8,682 nucleotides of DNA from Bacillota bacterium. Lineage in GTDB: Bacteria; Bacillota_A; Clostridia; DSM-8532. The translations under genes were made by a program, and so were the position numbers. The notes under the pieces are model-generated. The model searched no databases, was not told where the DNA came from, and saw only the letters and a list, made by a program, of their open reading frames with translations. The DNA is taken from assembly GCA_023424865.1 (NCBI GenBank), contig JAFADM010000048.1:1-8682 (forward strand), in the 5' to 3' direction. Below are positions 1 through 6,455 of this stretch, in pieces (position 1 is the stretch's first letter; each line of letters opens with the position of its first letter).

Positions 1-579
1 TTTCAAAGGTTCCATGCCGCGTCTCTACGCTCAGCCTCAGGTTGATTGGGAAACCTATTACCGCTCCTACGTGGATACCTATTTGCAAAGAGATATTAAA
101 GACTTAACTCAGGTAGCAGATGAAATGACTTTTTATCATTTTATGACTGTTGTTGCGGTGAGAACAGCCAAACCTGTTATTTATGAAGAAATCGCCAGTG
201 AGTCAGGAATTTCGGCTCCAACCGCTAAAAAATGGTTGTCCCTGCTTGTTTCCTCACACTTAATAGCACTTGTTCAACCCTACCGTAATAATGTGTTGAA
301 AAGAGTAACCAAAATGCCTTTGCATCATTTTTTGGATACAGGACTATGCACCTATCTTTTAAAATGGGGAAATCCTGAAGCGCTGGGAAAAAAGCTGCCT
401 CTCCCGGCAAGGAGGCCATTAAAAACTTTGAGGTACTAAATCCTGTTTCGGAGCCGGAACGCTTCGGTGAGCTTGGTTATTTAAAAACAGAGATTGGTAC
501 AGGCAGTGTGGTATGCATAGCAAACGATTTGCTGCCTATAGATGAAAACAACTGGTATGTGCCGATATGGCTTATATAA
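1..579 (+). pseudogene. C-terminal part of an AAA ATPase / DUF4143-family protein, broken by an internal deletion and frameshift
   Basis: The reading frame is open from the window edge (F-K-G-S precedes the Met at 14), so the ATP-binding N-terminal half lies outside. Up to about 390 it reads as a DUF4143 protein: DWETYYRSYVDTYLQRD, then a winged-helix-like part (GISAPTAKKWLSLL), then HHFLDTGLCTYLLKW. At about 386-391, in a run of six A, the frame jumps. The +14 frame continues as unrelated residues to a stop at 437-439. The frame read from 388/391 gives KKAASPGKEAIKNFEVL, ending in NNWYVPIWLI and a stop at 577-579, which is the usual DUF4143 C-terminal tail. The segment normally between these parts, holding the PD-(D/E)XK-like EIDL...VEIK core, is absent; from memory of the family this is roughly 55-60 codons. 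These proteins are putative ATPases of unclear role. The copy is very probably non-functional. Confidence 0.85.
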
Positions 580-580
580 A

Positions 581-632
581 GGCTTTTGAGCTTTAAGGGC
601 TTTGATGCTTATACGGCTTTGATCAAAAGCCC
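581..632. terminator. overlapping inverted repeats between convergent genes, possible bidirectional terminator
   Basis: This 55-bp gap lies between the relic's stop (579) and the TIR gene's stop (635). GGCTTTTGA at 581-589 is complementary to TCAAAAGCC at 623-631. GGGCTTTGAT at 597-606 pairs with ATCAAAAGCCC at 622-632 with one bulged base, and GGCTTT at 615-620 pairs with AAAGCC at 626-631. These foldings exclude one another. No strong T-tract follows on either strand, so intrinsic termination is plausible from position but not proven. Confidence 0.45.
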
Positions 633-634
633 TG

Positions 635-3600
635 TTAATCAATAAAGTATTTCCGAAGCTCTTCGGAAGTAAGCTCCCGGCGTTTACCCTGAGAGGTAAG
701 AAGCTCTCCGGACTTTTTTTCCAGTTCCTCATTTGAATAAAAGGGAAGGCGTATGACGGGCTGGGGCCACACATCGTTAAGCCGGATGCCAAGGGCGTAC
801 AGGGTATTGTTGTACATGGCAAGCCGGGTATCTCTTACATCCATCACAAGGCTTTTGTCCGACAGGGAGTAAACCTCTGTGCCCCCTGTGCCGTTCAAAA
901 GAAGGTATTGGCCGCTGTTATCAAAGAGGAATTGGCTTTCCGGATCCTTAGGCACCAAGGTATCTTCGGAAATAAAGCTTTTACCAATCCACCGGGATAC
1001 GGACAGGATACTGGCTGCATGGCTTTCACCGGTGTAGGTCCGGTATACCAGACAGCCCGAATTTTGTGAATAAGCCCAGCTTGCCACTCCTGTCTGAGAG
1101 GAAAAAAGCCTTTCGCCTGTGGAAGCCTTATAGATTGCAAGATCGGTCTGCGGTGCGGTGCGGGTTAGAAAAAGAAGACCCTTGTCCGTCAGATACCCAT
1201 CTGTATTTGCTGCTTCACTGCCCCAATCGTCATAGAACCATTCCTTGCCGGAGGAGAGATCACGAACATAGGCCTGGTTTCGGCCGGATGCCAAAAGCAG
1301 CTCCCCCTGAAATTCAAGCTGGATGATATTATCGTAGGGATTTTGGGTGATCATTTCCCGGTACTCCCCGTTTTCAGTGTTTAAAAGCACAATTCTTCTG
1401 TCGGAGTATGCGCAGGCGATGCGCTCCTTGGTATCATCAACGGCCACACTCACAGGGTATTCCTCCCCCACCGGATGGCTCCACAAAAGCGTCTTTCCCG
1501 GAACATCCCAGTATTCCAGATTACCTTCAGTGGTTAAGCACACCAGCCGGTTCATATCAGGAGTGTAGAAATACACATGGGCAGAGGTACTTACGCTCTC
1601 GCCCTTCTGCCTGCTTTTCATAACAGTCCGTTCAACCAAAAGCTCACCGCTTACAGTTTCAAAAAGGGCTATGCGGACTTCGGGAGCATCCATCTCCCCT
1701 TGGGTGGTGTCCGGATACAGGGTGGTTTTAACCAGAGCTCTTTCACCGTTTTGGCTGAACACCGGATCCTCCCGGAGCAGGCTTTGGCTGTTATAATAGG
1801 CCAGGGCCTCGGCTTTGTACTCATATCGGGTGATTTTTCCCGGGGAGTTAATATAAATCCAGGGCTTATCGCCTACAGCATAAGCATAACCCGTTTCTTC
1901 AAGAAGTGTGGTGTTCTCCAGCCAGGCAACCACCCTCACCGTATCCGTAAATAGCCCGGACAGGGTATTATTCCAGGTATTATTCCGGGTACTATTCTGA
2001 GTAATGTTCTGGGTAATGGTCCCAGTACTGTTTTCCGTATCGACAGGGTTGATAAGGCTCACCAGAAGGAGCTTGCCATCCTTAGTAAATTCAAAGCTAC
2101 GAAGGGTTTTCCCGCCTTCGCCTTCCATGGAATAAACGATTGAAACGTTTGTTAAATCCACTACAAAGAGCTTGCCGTCCATAATAAAGGCCACGTACCT
2201 GTCGTCATGGTTAAAGACATAATGACCTGTTTCAAGAGGCAGGGACAGAACCAGCTCCTTGCTTTGAGCCTTCTCTATAACAGAGAAGACGGTTCCCTTT
2301 TCTTCCATGGTATAAACCGCGTAGGTTTCTGTGGGGGAAAGGGTTTTAACAGGTGCATCTTCTATATTTTCTTCCCCCTGAGCCTCGTCCTCCTTTAAAT
2401 TAAATTCAGGAGACAGGTATTTTTGCCCTTCCGATAAAAGCTCCCCTGTAAGGACGTCATAATATCTGTAGGAATCAGTGCTGCCGGCCCCATCCCGTTT
2501 AGCCTCCAATTGGGCGGCAAGGGTAAGCTCTTTATTATAGATTACCTGGCCTTTCCCCTGCCATAAAAGAGCGCCATTTGCTGTGTCATAGACATAATGG
2601 GAGGTAAAGTCCGTAACCGCAATTCGGCTTTCATCCGGTGAACGTTGGGCAATAGTCACATTACTTGTTTCAAACTCAAAGGAGAGACTTTTGAAAAAAG
2701 GCAAAACGGCCTTATGATGCTCCAACTGAAACACGGCACTTCGAAGAGCAGTGACGGCCTGAGTAATAAAGGGCCGCTCCGGCGCGCTGCTGTTTTGGGG
2801 CAATGCTCTTGACGACAGAAGTATTCCCAGTAAAGGATCTTCCTCCCTAACCGCTTTTTGGGCATAAAAGGAGAGACTTAAGGATTCGTTGGTGTAAAGG
2901 GTGGTTTGTCGGGCACTAAGATCCTGAAGCATTACGGCGGAATAAGCGGTAAAGGCAGCAAGGCCTGCTACTGCAGCTGTGGTGAAGCTCCATGCCCTTA
3001 GCGCCTTTATCCTGCGCCGGTGTTTTAAAACAGTCTCGTAGCTGCAATCAAGCAGGGGCGCTGCCAGACGCAAAAATTCCCTGTCAAGACGACGAAGGGA
3101 TCGAGCCATGGAAAATGCACGCACATCCGCACACAGAGGATTAACCTCTACCCGGGTAATAACGGTATCTCCCTCTTCGGTTATAACGGGCCGCCGTTCA
3201 TAAAAAAGCTCCGGAGAAAAAGCCTGCTGTGGATCCCCTGATACCAAAAGGGTGAGAATGTTGGCTGTGGAGTCATTATGGAGCTTTTTAAAGCAGTTGA
3301 TTTCCTCCATGCACCATTGGGAGTTTTGGGTTTCCTCTGAGCAGACAACAATAAGAAATCGGGACTTTTCAAGGGCATCCTGAGTACGGGGGCTAAGATT
3401 TCCCGAGAATGGAAACTCGTTTTTATCCAGATAGACGCGGCAGGTACGCTTTTTATCCTTACCGGCAAGGGAACGGGGCAGCCGGTAAGCTTCCATAAGA
3501 TTCAGGAGCCTTTCTGCAACAGCTTTATCCAAAGGCAGCTGACGATAGGAGATAAACGCATCATACAAATAATCCAAGACCATTCCCCTTTCACAGGGGC

Positions 3601-3649
3601 TTGTAGCGATTGCAGACGATTTTACGTTTACCCCTTTGTTTTTTGACAT
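635..3649 (-). CDS. TIR domain - transmembrane helix - WD40/beta-propeller-like membrane protein
   Basis: This is a 1004-residue protein. Residues 28-140 form a TIR domain: YDAFISYR (29-36), then RVYLDKNEFP, then SRFLIVVCSEE (96-106), then NSQWCMEEI (109-117). Glu116 sits where plant and SARM1-type TIR NADases carry their catalytic Glu, so NAD+ cleavage is possible but inferred. A basic stretch, KHRRRIKALRAW (209-220), precedes one hydrophobic helix (about 221-241), predicting TIR inside and the remaining 760 residues outside. After a linker (245-310) come degenerate WD40-type blades, for example VYDTANGALLW, YYDVLTGELL, LEYWDVPGKTLLW and VRDLSSGKEW. The C-terminal RRELTSEELRKY resembles the tail of many bacterial WD40 proteins. 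Residues 544-563 are a four-residue Asn-x-Thr-type repeat. The layout matches an uncharacterised TIR family common in Clostridia. The gene appears to be its own transcription unit, behind a terminator. The start is uncertain: AGGA lies 11 nt before this ATG, but internal starts exist at codons 23 and 25. Confidence 0.9.
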   Translation of the reverse strand: MSKNKGVNVKSSAIATSPCERGMVLDYLYDAFISYRQLPLDKAVAERLLNLMEAYRLPRSLAGKDKKRTCRVYLDKNEFPFSGNLSPRTQDALEKSRFLIVVCSEETQNSQWCMEEINCFKKLHNDSTANILTLLVSGDPQQAFSPELFYERRPVITEEGDTVITRVEVNPLCADVRAFSMARSLRRLDREFLRLAAPLLDCSYETVLKHRRRIKALRAWSFTTAAVAGLAAFTAYSAVMLQDLSARQTTLYTNESLSLSFYAQKAVREEDPLLGILLSSRALPQNSSAPERPFITQAVTALRSAVFQLEHHKAVLPFFKSLSFEFETSNVTIAQRSPDESRIAVTDFTSHYVYDTANGALLWQGKGQVIYNKELTLAAQLEAKRDGAGSTDSYRYYDVLTGELLSEGQKYLSPEFNLKEDEAQGEENIEDAPVKTLSPTETYAVYTMEEKGTVFSVIEKAQSKELVLSLPLETGHYVFNHDDRYVAFIMDGKLFVVDLTNVSIVYSMEGEGGKTLRSFEFTKDGKLLLVSLINPVDTENSTGTITQNITQNSTRNNTWNNTLSGLFTDTVRVVAWLENTTLLEETGYAYAVGDKPWIYINSPGKITRYEYKAEALAYYNSQSLLREDPVFSQNGERALVKTTLYPDTTQGEMDAPEVRIALFETVSGELLVERTVMKSRQKGESVSTSAHVYFYTPDMNRLVCLTTEGNLEYWDVPGKTLLWSHPVGEEYPVSVAVDDTKERIACAYSDRRIVLLNTENGEYREMITQNPYDNIIQLEFQGELLLASGRNQAYVRDLSSGKEWFYDDWGSEAANTDGYLTDKGLLFLTRTAPQTDLAIYKASTGERLFSSQTGVASWAYSQNSGCLVYRTYTGESHAASILSVSRWIGKSFISEDTLVPKDPESQFLFDNSGQYLLLNGTGGTEVYSLSDKSLVMDVRDTRLAMYNNTLYALGIRLNDVWPQPVIRLPFYSNEELEKKSGELLTSQGKRRELTSEELRKYFID
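1966..2025. repeat. five tandem 12-nt repeats inside the TIR-propeller gene
   Basis: Five successive 12-nt units follow one another without gaps: TATTATTCCAGG (1966), TATTATTCCGGG (1978), TACTATTCTGAG (1990), TAATGTTCTGGG (2002) and TAATGGTCCCAG (2014). A partial sixth unit starts at 2026. Read on the minus strand they encode the tetrapeptides TITQ, NITQ, NSTR, NNTW and NNTL (residues 544-563). The unit length is a multiple of three, so copy changes keep the frame. The units have diverged, so the expansion is not recent. Confidence 0.85.
3560..3600 (-). promoter_or_regulatory. alternative internal start region of the TIR gene
   Basis: Twenty-two codons into the annotated TIR gene the minus strand reads AAAGGGGAATGGTCTTGG. 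ATG codon 23 (3578-3580) is only about one base from the GGGG, which is too close for normal use. TTG codon 25 (3572-3574) is about seven bases away, a good spacing. A start here would place the TIR motif YDAFISYR four to six residues from the N-terminus, as is usual in this family. The 3649 ATG remains possible, with its AGGA at a wider spacing. Confidence 0.35.
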
Positions 3650-3684
3650 TTTATCACATTTCCTGCTACTCTACCATGTCAAAA
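3641..3684 (-). promoter_or_regulatory. inverted repeat that could hide the TIR gene start codon
   Basis: The TIR gene begins ATGTCAAAA on the minus strand (3649 down to 3641). Twenty-six bases upstream, the leader carries the exact complement TTTTGACAT (3684 down to 3676 on the minus strand). The 9-bp pairing would put the start codon in a stem, with the AGGA ribosome-binding site in the loop. It depends on transcription starting upstream of 3684. TTGACA in the upstream arm could instead be a -35 element, but no good -10 follows at 16-18 bases, and the best match (GATAAA) abuts the start codon. Confidence 0.4.
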
Positions 3685-3687
3685 GTG

Positions 3688-3722
3688 AAAAAGGGCACAG
3701 GCATTACTTCTTGCTTGCCTGT
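3688..3722 (-). terminator. stem-loop with short U-tract in the TIR gene leader; weak terminator or attenuator
   Basis: On the minus strand ACAGGCA and TGCCTGT (3716-3722 and 3697-3703) form a 7-bp stem with a 12-base loop, followed by GCCC and then TTTTT (3692-3688). It lies about 40 bases before the TIR start and about 65 bases beyond the operon terminator. It could back up that terminator or attenuate transcription into the TIR gene. The long loop and the four-base gap before the U-tract make it weak. Confidence 0.4.
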
Positions 3723-3736
3723 AAACCAAAAGCTCC

Positions 3737-3784
3737 GGGGCATCGCCCCTCCCTTTTAGCCAGATTTGCTTTAAGCAAATGGCT
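3737..3784. repeat. two further stem-loops between the hydrolase operon and the TIR gene
   Basis: GGGGC (3737-3741) pairs with GCCCC (3745-3749) across a three-base loop. Next to it AGCC/GGCT (3758-3761 and 3781-3784) and ATTTGCT/AGCAAAT (3764-3770 and 3774-3780) form an 11-bp stem with a two-base bulge and a TTA loop. Neither has a proper T-tract on either strand. With the terminator at 3788-3829 and the stem at 3697-3722, most of this 189-bp spacer can fold. No convincing promoter was found in it. Confidence 0.5.
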
Positions 3785-3787
3785 ACC

Positions 3788-3829
3788 AAAAACGTCCTCC
3801 TTTCTGCATGCAAAATGCAGGAAGGAGGA
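3788..3829 (-). terminator. Rho-independent terminator of the sugar-uptake/hydrolase operon
   Basis: Just beyond the hydrolase stop codon (3839-3841), the minus strand forms a 15-bp stem between 3815-3829 and 3795-3809. It has one G-T wobble (3803/3821) and a five-base loop. Two bases later comes TTTTT (3792-3788). The length, perfect pairing and U-tract are typical of an intrinsic terminator. It separates the operon from the TIR gene, which runs in the same direction 139 bases further on. Confidence 0.85.
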
Positions 3830-3838
3830 TGTAAAAGG

Positions 3839-6379
3839 CTATCTTTTGACCGGGACTGCACCTTTTTTAAGCAGATAGGGTGTGTCGGCTTTCAGCGGCT
3901 TTTGGAGGATGCCTTCTGCAATCTCCACGCTTTGGCCTTCACCCGGGCCATCAGTAGTCAGAGGGATGACTTCCGCCCGCAGCCAGCTCTCGGGTAGCGG
4001 AAGCGACAGACTGCCTCCGGTGGCGGAATAGGCTAAATAGGCTTCGACCGCTTCCCTGGGCTTTTCTTCCTCACCCGTAGCAGGCACAAGGGTTTCCCAG
4101 TTTTTTGACAGAGTTATACCATCGTACACAATTTCGTACTCCCTGGCGCTAAAATCCACCCGAACAAAGCTTTTACCGCCATAGCGAACCGTCATCCGGT
4201 TGTCCTCCTCCAAACAGTCCTCCACCATGAGATTTTTAAGGTAGCCCATTGGCCTGGTATGGAGATACAGACTTCTCAGGTGGGCCGTTTCTCCAAACCG
4301 TGCCATGTCGCAGAAGCCCCCCTGGGCACCATAAGCCAAAGCTTTCATAAGATCTCCGTCGCTCATGGAATCCATATTATAGGGCGTTATACCATGAAAG
4401 GCCATGGTGGTCAGCGGAATCACCCGCTCTCCCGGAAAAAGCTCCTCGGTGAACTTATAACGGGTATGAAGGGCATAGCCGATAACCCCTGTAAAGGCTT
4501 CAATGAGCGTTTCACTGGTCACATCCACTCCGGCTTGGTTAAAACAGCTTACAATAGCTTTCTTGTGCTCCATATTCTCCTGGGCGCCCGCCTGACCCGC
4601 GGGATTGAAATCGTACCTTCTAACCTCGGAGGTGAGCACATCCAGATGATAGCTTTTTTCAATACCGAAGAGAGACAGGGTTGCATTTACCCGTTCCTTC
4701 GCCTCGCCCGACTCCACATAGGCCTTGGGCGACACAATGCGGGAAAGCCCCCCCGCCCAGATCCAGCCCTTAAAAAGCTCGCCTCGGCTGTCTACGGCAA
4801 TATGGGAGGACAGGCCCCCTTCTCCTTCGTAGGCATCGTCAAAATTATCGTGAAAGGACAGAATCGTGTTGCGGCTTTTGGCAAACTCCTGGCATTCACG
4901 CCATTCCGCAAGGGTGCCTGCCCTGGGATTAAGGCCGAATTTATGGGGATTAGGGTATTCGGTGTCATGGCCGTTGCGCTGCCAGCCTGTCAGATAAACC
5001 ACCTGCTTCATGCCATGGCTCAGGTGGTAAACATTCTCAATGATTTGCTTAACCTTTCCATTCAGCTCCAGGGTTTCCCGGGATCCAAAGGTGGCCGGAT
5101 TGCCGGGATTATACTGAAAATGTGCGTCAATGCCTATTTTATAAAAAAGCATATGATCATAAAGCGAGTTATCTTTAACTGCCAGACGGCCCCTTATCAG
5201 GCGGGCCAGGCTTTTCCACGCCTCCTTTTCCCGGGAGGCCAAAAGAATGCCTTCCCCTCTCACAGGAATGGAGGGTAAACCCTTTTTTTGTGAAGGAATA
5301 CGCAAGCGAAGCCGAGCGCCTAAAACGCCCCTCTTACCGTTTTCCGTCTCGGTAACACTCTGATAAAGTACTGCTTCCGGATCAAGGGCGACAACCAGAA
5401 CAGCTCCGGCCTTGTTTTCAACGGCCATGGCATTGCATACGTCATAATAAAACGTGCTGTGAAGCGGCAGTGTCTTTTCGATTGCCACCTCCCGGCCGCC
5501 GCAGAAGAAGTTGACCAGTCGGGCTTCCTGACCGTTAAGGGAGACAATCTCCGGAAAGGTAACGCTTAAAAGCTCAAAGCCCTCTTTTTCTTCTACCTCG
5601 TCCACTCGCAGCCGCAGATCGCCGTCATGGTCAAAAACAATTCTGCAGCTCCCGAAAAAGCCCTCCGCACGGCAGCAAACGCGGCCGTTTTCCTCCTTAA
5701 GCCAACGGAAGGAAGGCCTGCACTCCGGTTCAAAGCAGTCTGCCTGCTTGTTTTGGATTAGATCCCGAATGGTGAACAGAGGCTCCCTGGCGGCCCATCG
5801 CTCCCCCTTATAGCCTACAAAAGCCGGCAGCCTGTCATGGAACCGGAAATCACCCAGGGATTTTACTTCACCTGTTTCTTCCCCCTTGCCCGCGGCCTTC
5901 TCCCGCTCAAGGGCAGAATTGAAGGTGATAAAGCAAGGCTTTCGCTGCACCTCAAGCATCCGTCTTCCCCAGCCCCAACCAATTTCTATTTCAGCTATTT
6001 GCTGCCGGAATACAGTCCTGCCTCCCTCGCCGATAAAGGGCAGCGCCTCCCCATCCTCCGATACAAGGCCAATAAGGACAATGAAGGTGCCGCCCCACAC
6101 CTTGGGAACCTGCCAGGCTCCCGCCACAGACCATATCTCAAGGGGCTTCCAGTCGCGTACGGCAGGGTAAGGTGAAAAGGTAAACCGAAAGCCTTCCACC
6201 TTGTTTTCCAGATGCCTCTGCTCCCGGCTGTCAAGCACATCCACCGCAATTTTGACTTCCCGGGTAAGCCCTGTTTCTTCCTGGCACTGCCATTTCGCTG
6301 TTACATAAAGCGTGTCTCCCGGATCGGTGAGATCGGACGACAATTGAGCTTCTAGCAATTTAGGCAATTTTGCAATCAT
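3839..6379 (-). CDS. GH129/GH101-like alpha-N-acetylgalactosaminidase, cytoplasmic
   Basis: This 846-residue protein lacks a signal peptide or membrane segment, so it acts in the cytoplasm. The N-terminal 400 residues look like beta-sandwich domains. The catalytic barrel (about 405-720) has the signature VVYLTGWQRNGHD (460-472), then FGLNPRAG, LSFHDNFDDAY (507-517), YHLDV (577-581) and VDVTSE (618-623). This resembles the GH101 endo-alpha-N-acetylgalactosaminidase superfamily. Taking Asp580 as nucleophile and Glu623 as acid/base gives a 43-residue spacing, the same as Asp435/Glu478 in NagBb of GH129. Asp472 and Trp539/541 lie about where NagBb has its GalNAc-binding Asp330 and Trp398. The likely role is removing alpha-linked GalNAc from imported glycans or glycopeptides. 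The protein is about 200 residues longer than NagBb. The gene follows the transporter genes and ends in a terminator. The ATG has AGGGGGAG seven bases upstream. The family group is fairly secure; exact substrate and exo versus endo action are inferred. Confidence 0.75.
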   Translation of the reverse strand: MIAKLPKLLEAQLSSDLTDPGDTLYVTAKWQCQEETGLTREVKIAVDVLDSREQRHLENKVEGFRFTFSPYPAVRDWKPLEIWSVAGAWQVPKVWGGTFIVLIGLVSEDGEALPFIGEGGRTVFRQQIAEIEIGWGWGRRMLEVQRKPCFITFNSALEREKAAGKGEETGEVKSLGDFRFHDRLPAFVGYKGERWAAREPLFTIRDLIQNKQADCFEPECRPSFRWLKEENGRVCCRAEGFFGSCRIVFDHDGDLRLRVDEVEEKEGFELLSVTFPEIVSLNGQEARLVNFFCGGREVAIEKTLPLHSTFYYDVCNAMAVENKAGAVLVVALDPEAVLYQSVTETENGKRGVLGARLRLRIPSQKKGLPSIPVRGEGILLASREKEAWKSLARLIRGRLAVKDNSLYDHMLFYKIGIDAHFQYNPGNPATFGSRETLELNGKVKQIIENVYHLSHGMKQVVYLTGWQRNGHDTEYPNPHKFGLNPRAGTLAEWRECQEFAKSRNTILSFHDNFDDAYEGEGGLSSHIAVDSRGELFKGWIWAGGLSRIVSPKAYVESGEAKERVNATLSLFGIEKSYHLDVLTSEVRRYDFNPAGQAGAQENMEHKKAIVSCFNQAGVDVTSETLIEAFTGVIGYALHTRYKFTEELFPGERVIPLTTMAFHGITPYNMDSMSDGDLMKALAYGAQGGFCDMARFGETAHLRSLYLHTRPMGYLKNLMVEDCLEEDNRMTVRYGGKSFVRVDFSAREYEIVYDGITLSKNWETLVPATGEEEKPREAVEAYLAYSATGGSLSLPLPESWLRAEVIPLTTDGPGEGQSVEIAEGILQKPLKADTPYLLKKGAVPVKR

Positions 6380-6386
6380 TAATTCA

Positions 6387-6394
6387 CTCCCCCT
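6387..6394 (-). promoter_or_regulatory. ribosome-binding site of the hydrolase gene, next to a large hairpin
   Basis: AGGGGGAG on the minus strand lies seven bases before the ATG at 6379, which supports that start. It begins only two bases after the base of the 6397-6442 stem-loop, so the hairpin may influence ribosome access. Confidence 0.7.
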
Positions 6395-6396
6395 GC

Positions 6397-6442
6397 ACCG
6401 GTCATGGCCCGCCTGACACCTTGTCAGGGGGCTTGAACCGGT
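6397..6442. promoter_or_regulatory. three-tier stem-loop between the binding-protein and hydrolase genes
   Basis: This inverted repeat nearly fills the 76-bp gap. The outer arms are ACCGGT at 6397-6402 and 6437-6442. A 4x4 internal loop follows, then GCCC/GGGC (6407-6410 and 6429-6432), one bulged base (6411), and CCTGACA/TGTCAGG (6412-6418 and 6422-6428) around a three-base loop. In all, 17 pairs can form. No T-tract follows on the minus strand, so it is probably not a simple terminator. A hairpin here would fit protection of the 3' end of the binding-protein mRNA, giving more binding protein than hydrolase, as in other sugar ABC operons. That role is inferred. Confidence 0.75.
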
Positions 6443-6455
6443 AAATTAGAAACCT

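Noticed and set aside
1066..1954. Four overlapping plus-strand open frames
   Set aside because: They are antisense to the TIR-propeller gene, low in recognisable content, and overlap one another in different frames.
1966..2025. CRISPR-like repeat array
   Set aside because: The units are 12 nt, directly adjacent without spacers and in frame within a coding region.
635..3649. Thoeris-type or CBASS-type defence system
   Set aside because: No ThsA-like, cyclase or other effector gene is present next to the TIR gene; the next gene belongs to a sugar operon and the other neighbour is a relic.
3650..3682. TTGACA (minus strand, 3682-3677) as the -35 of a TIR gene promoter
   Set aside because: No TATAAT-like box follows at 16-18 bases; the nearest, GATAAA, is about 20 bases away and abuts the start codon.
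3737..3757. GGGGC/GCCCC hairpin followed by TCCCTTTT on the plus strand as a terminator
   Set aside because: The stem is only 5 bp, the T run is short and distant, and no plus-strand gene ends nearby.
4259..5278. 339-codon open frame on the plus strand
   Set aside because: It lies wholly antisense to the GH129/GH101-like gene, has no recognisable motif or ribosome-binding site, and the opposite strand has clear catalytic motifs.
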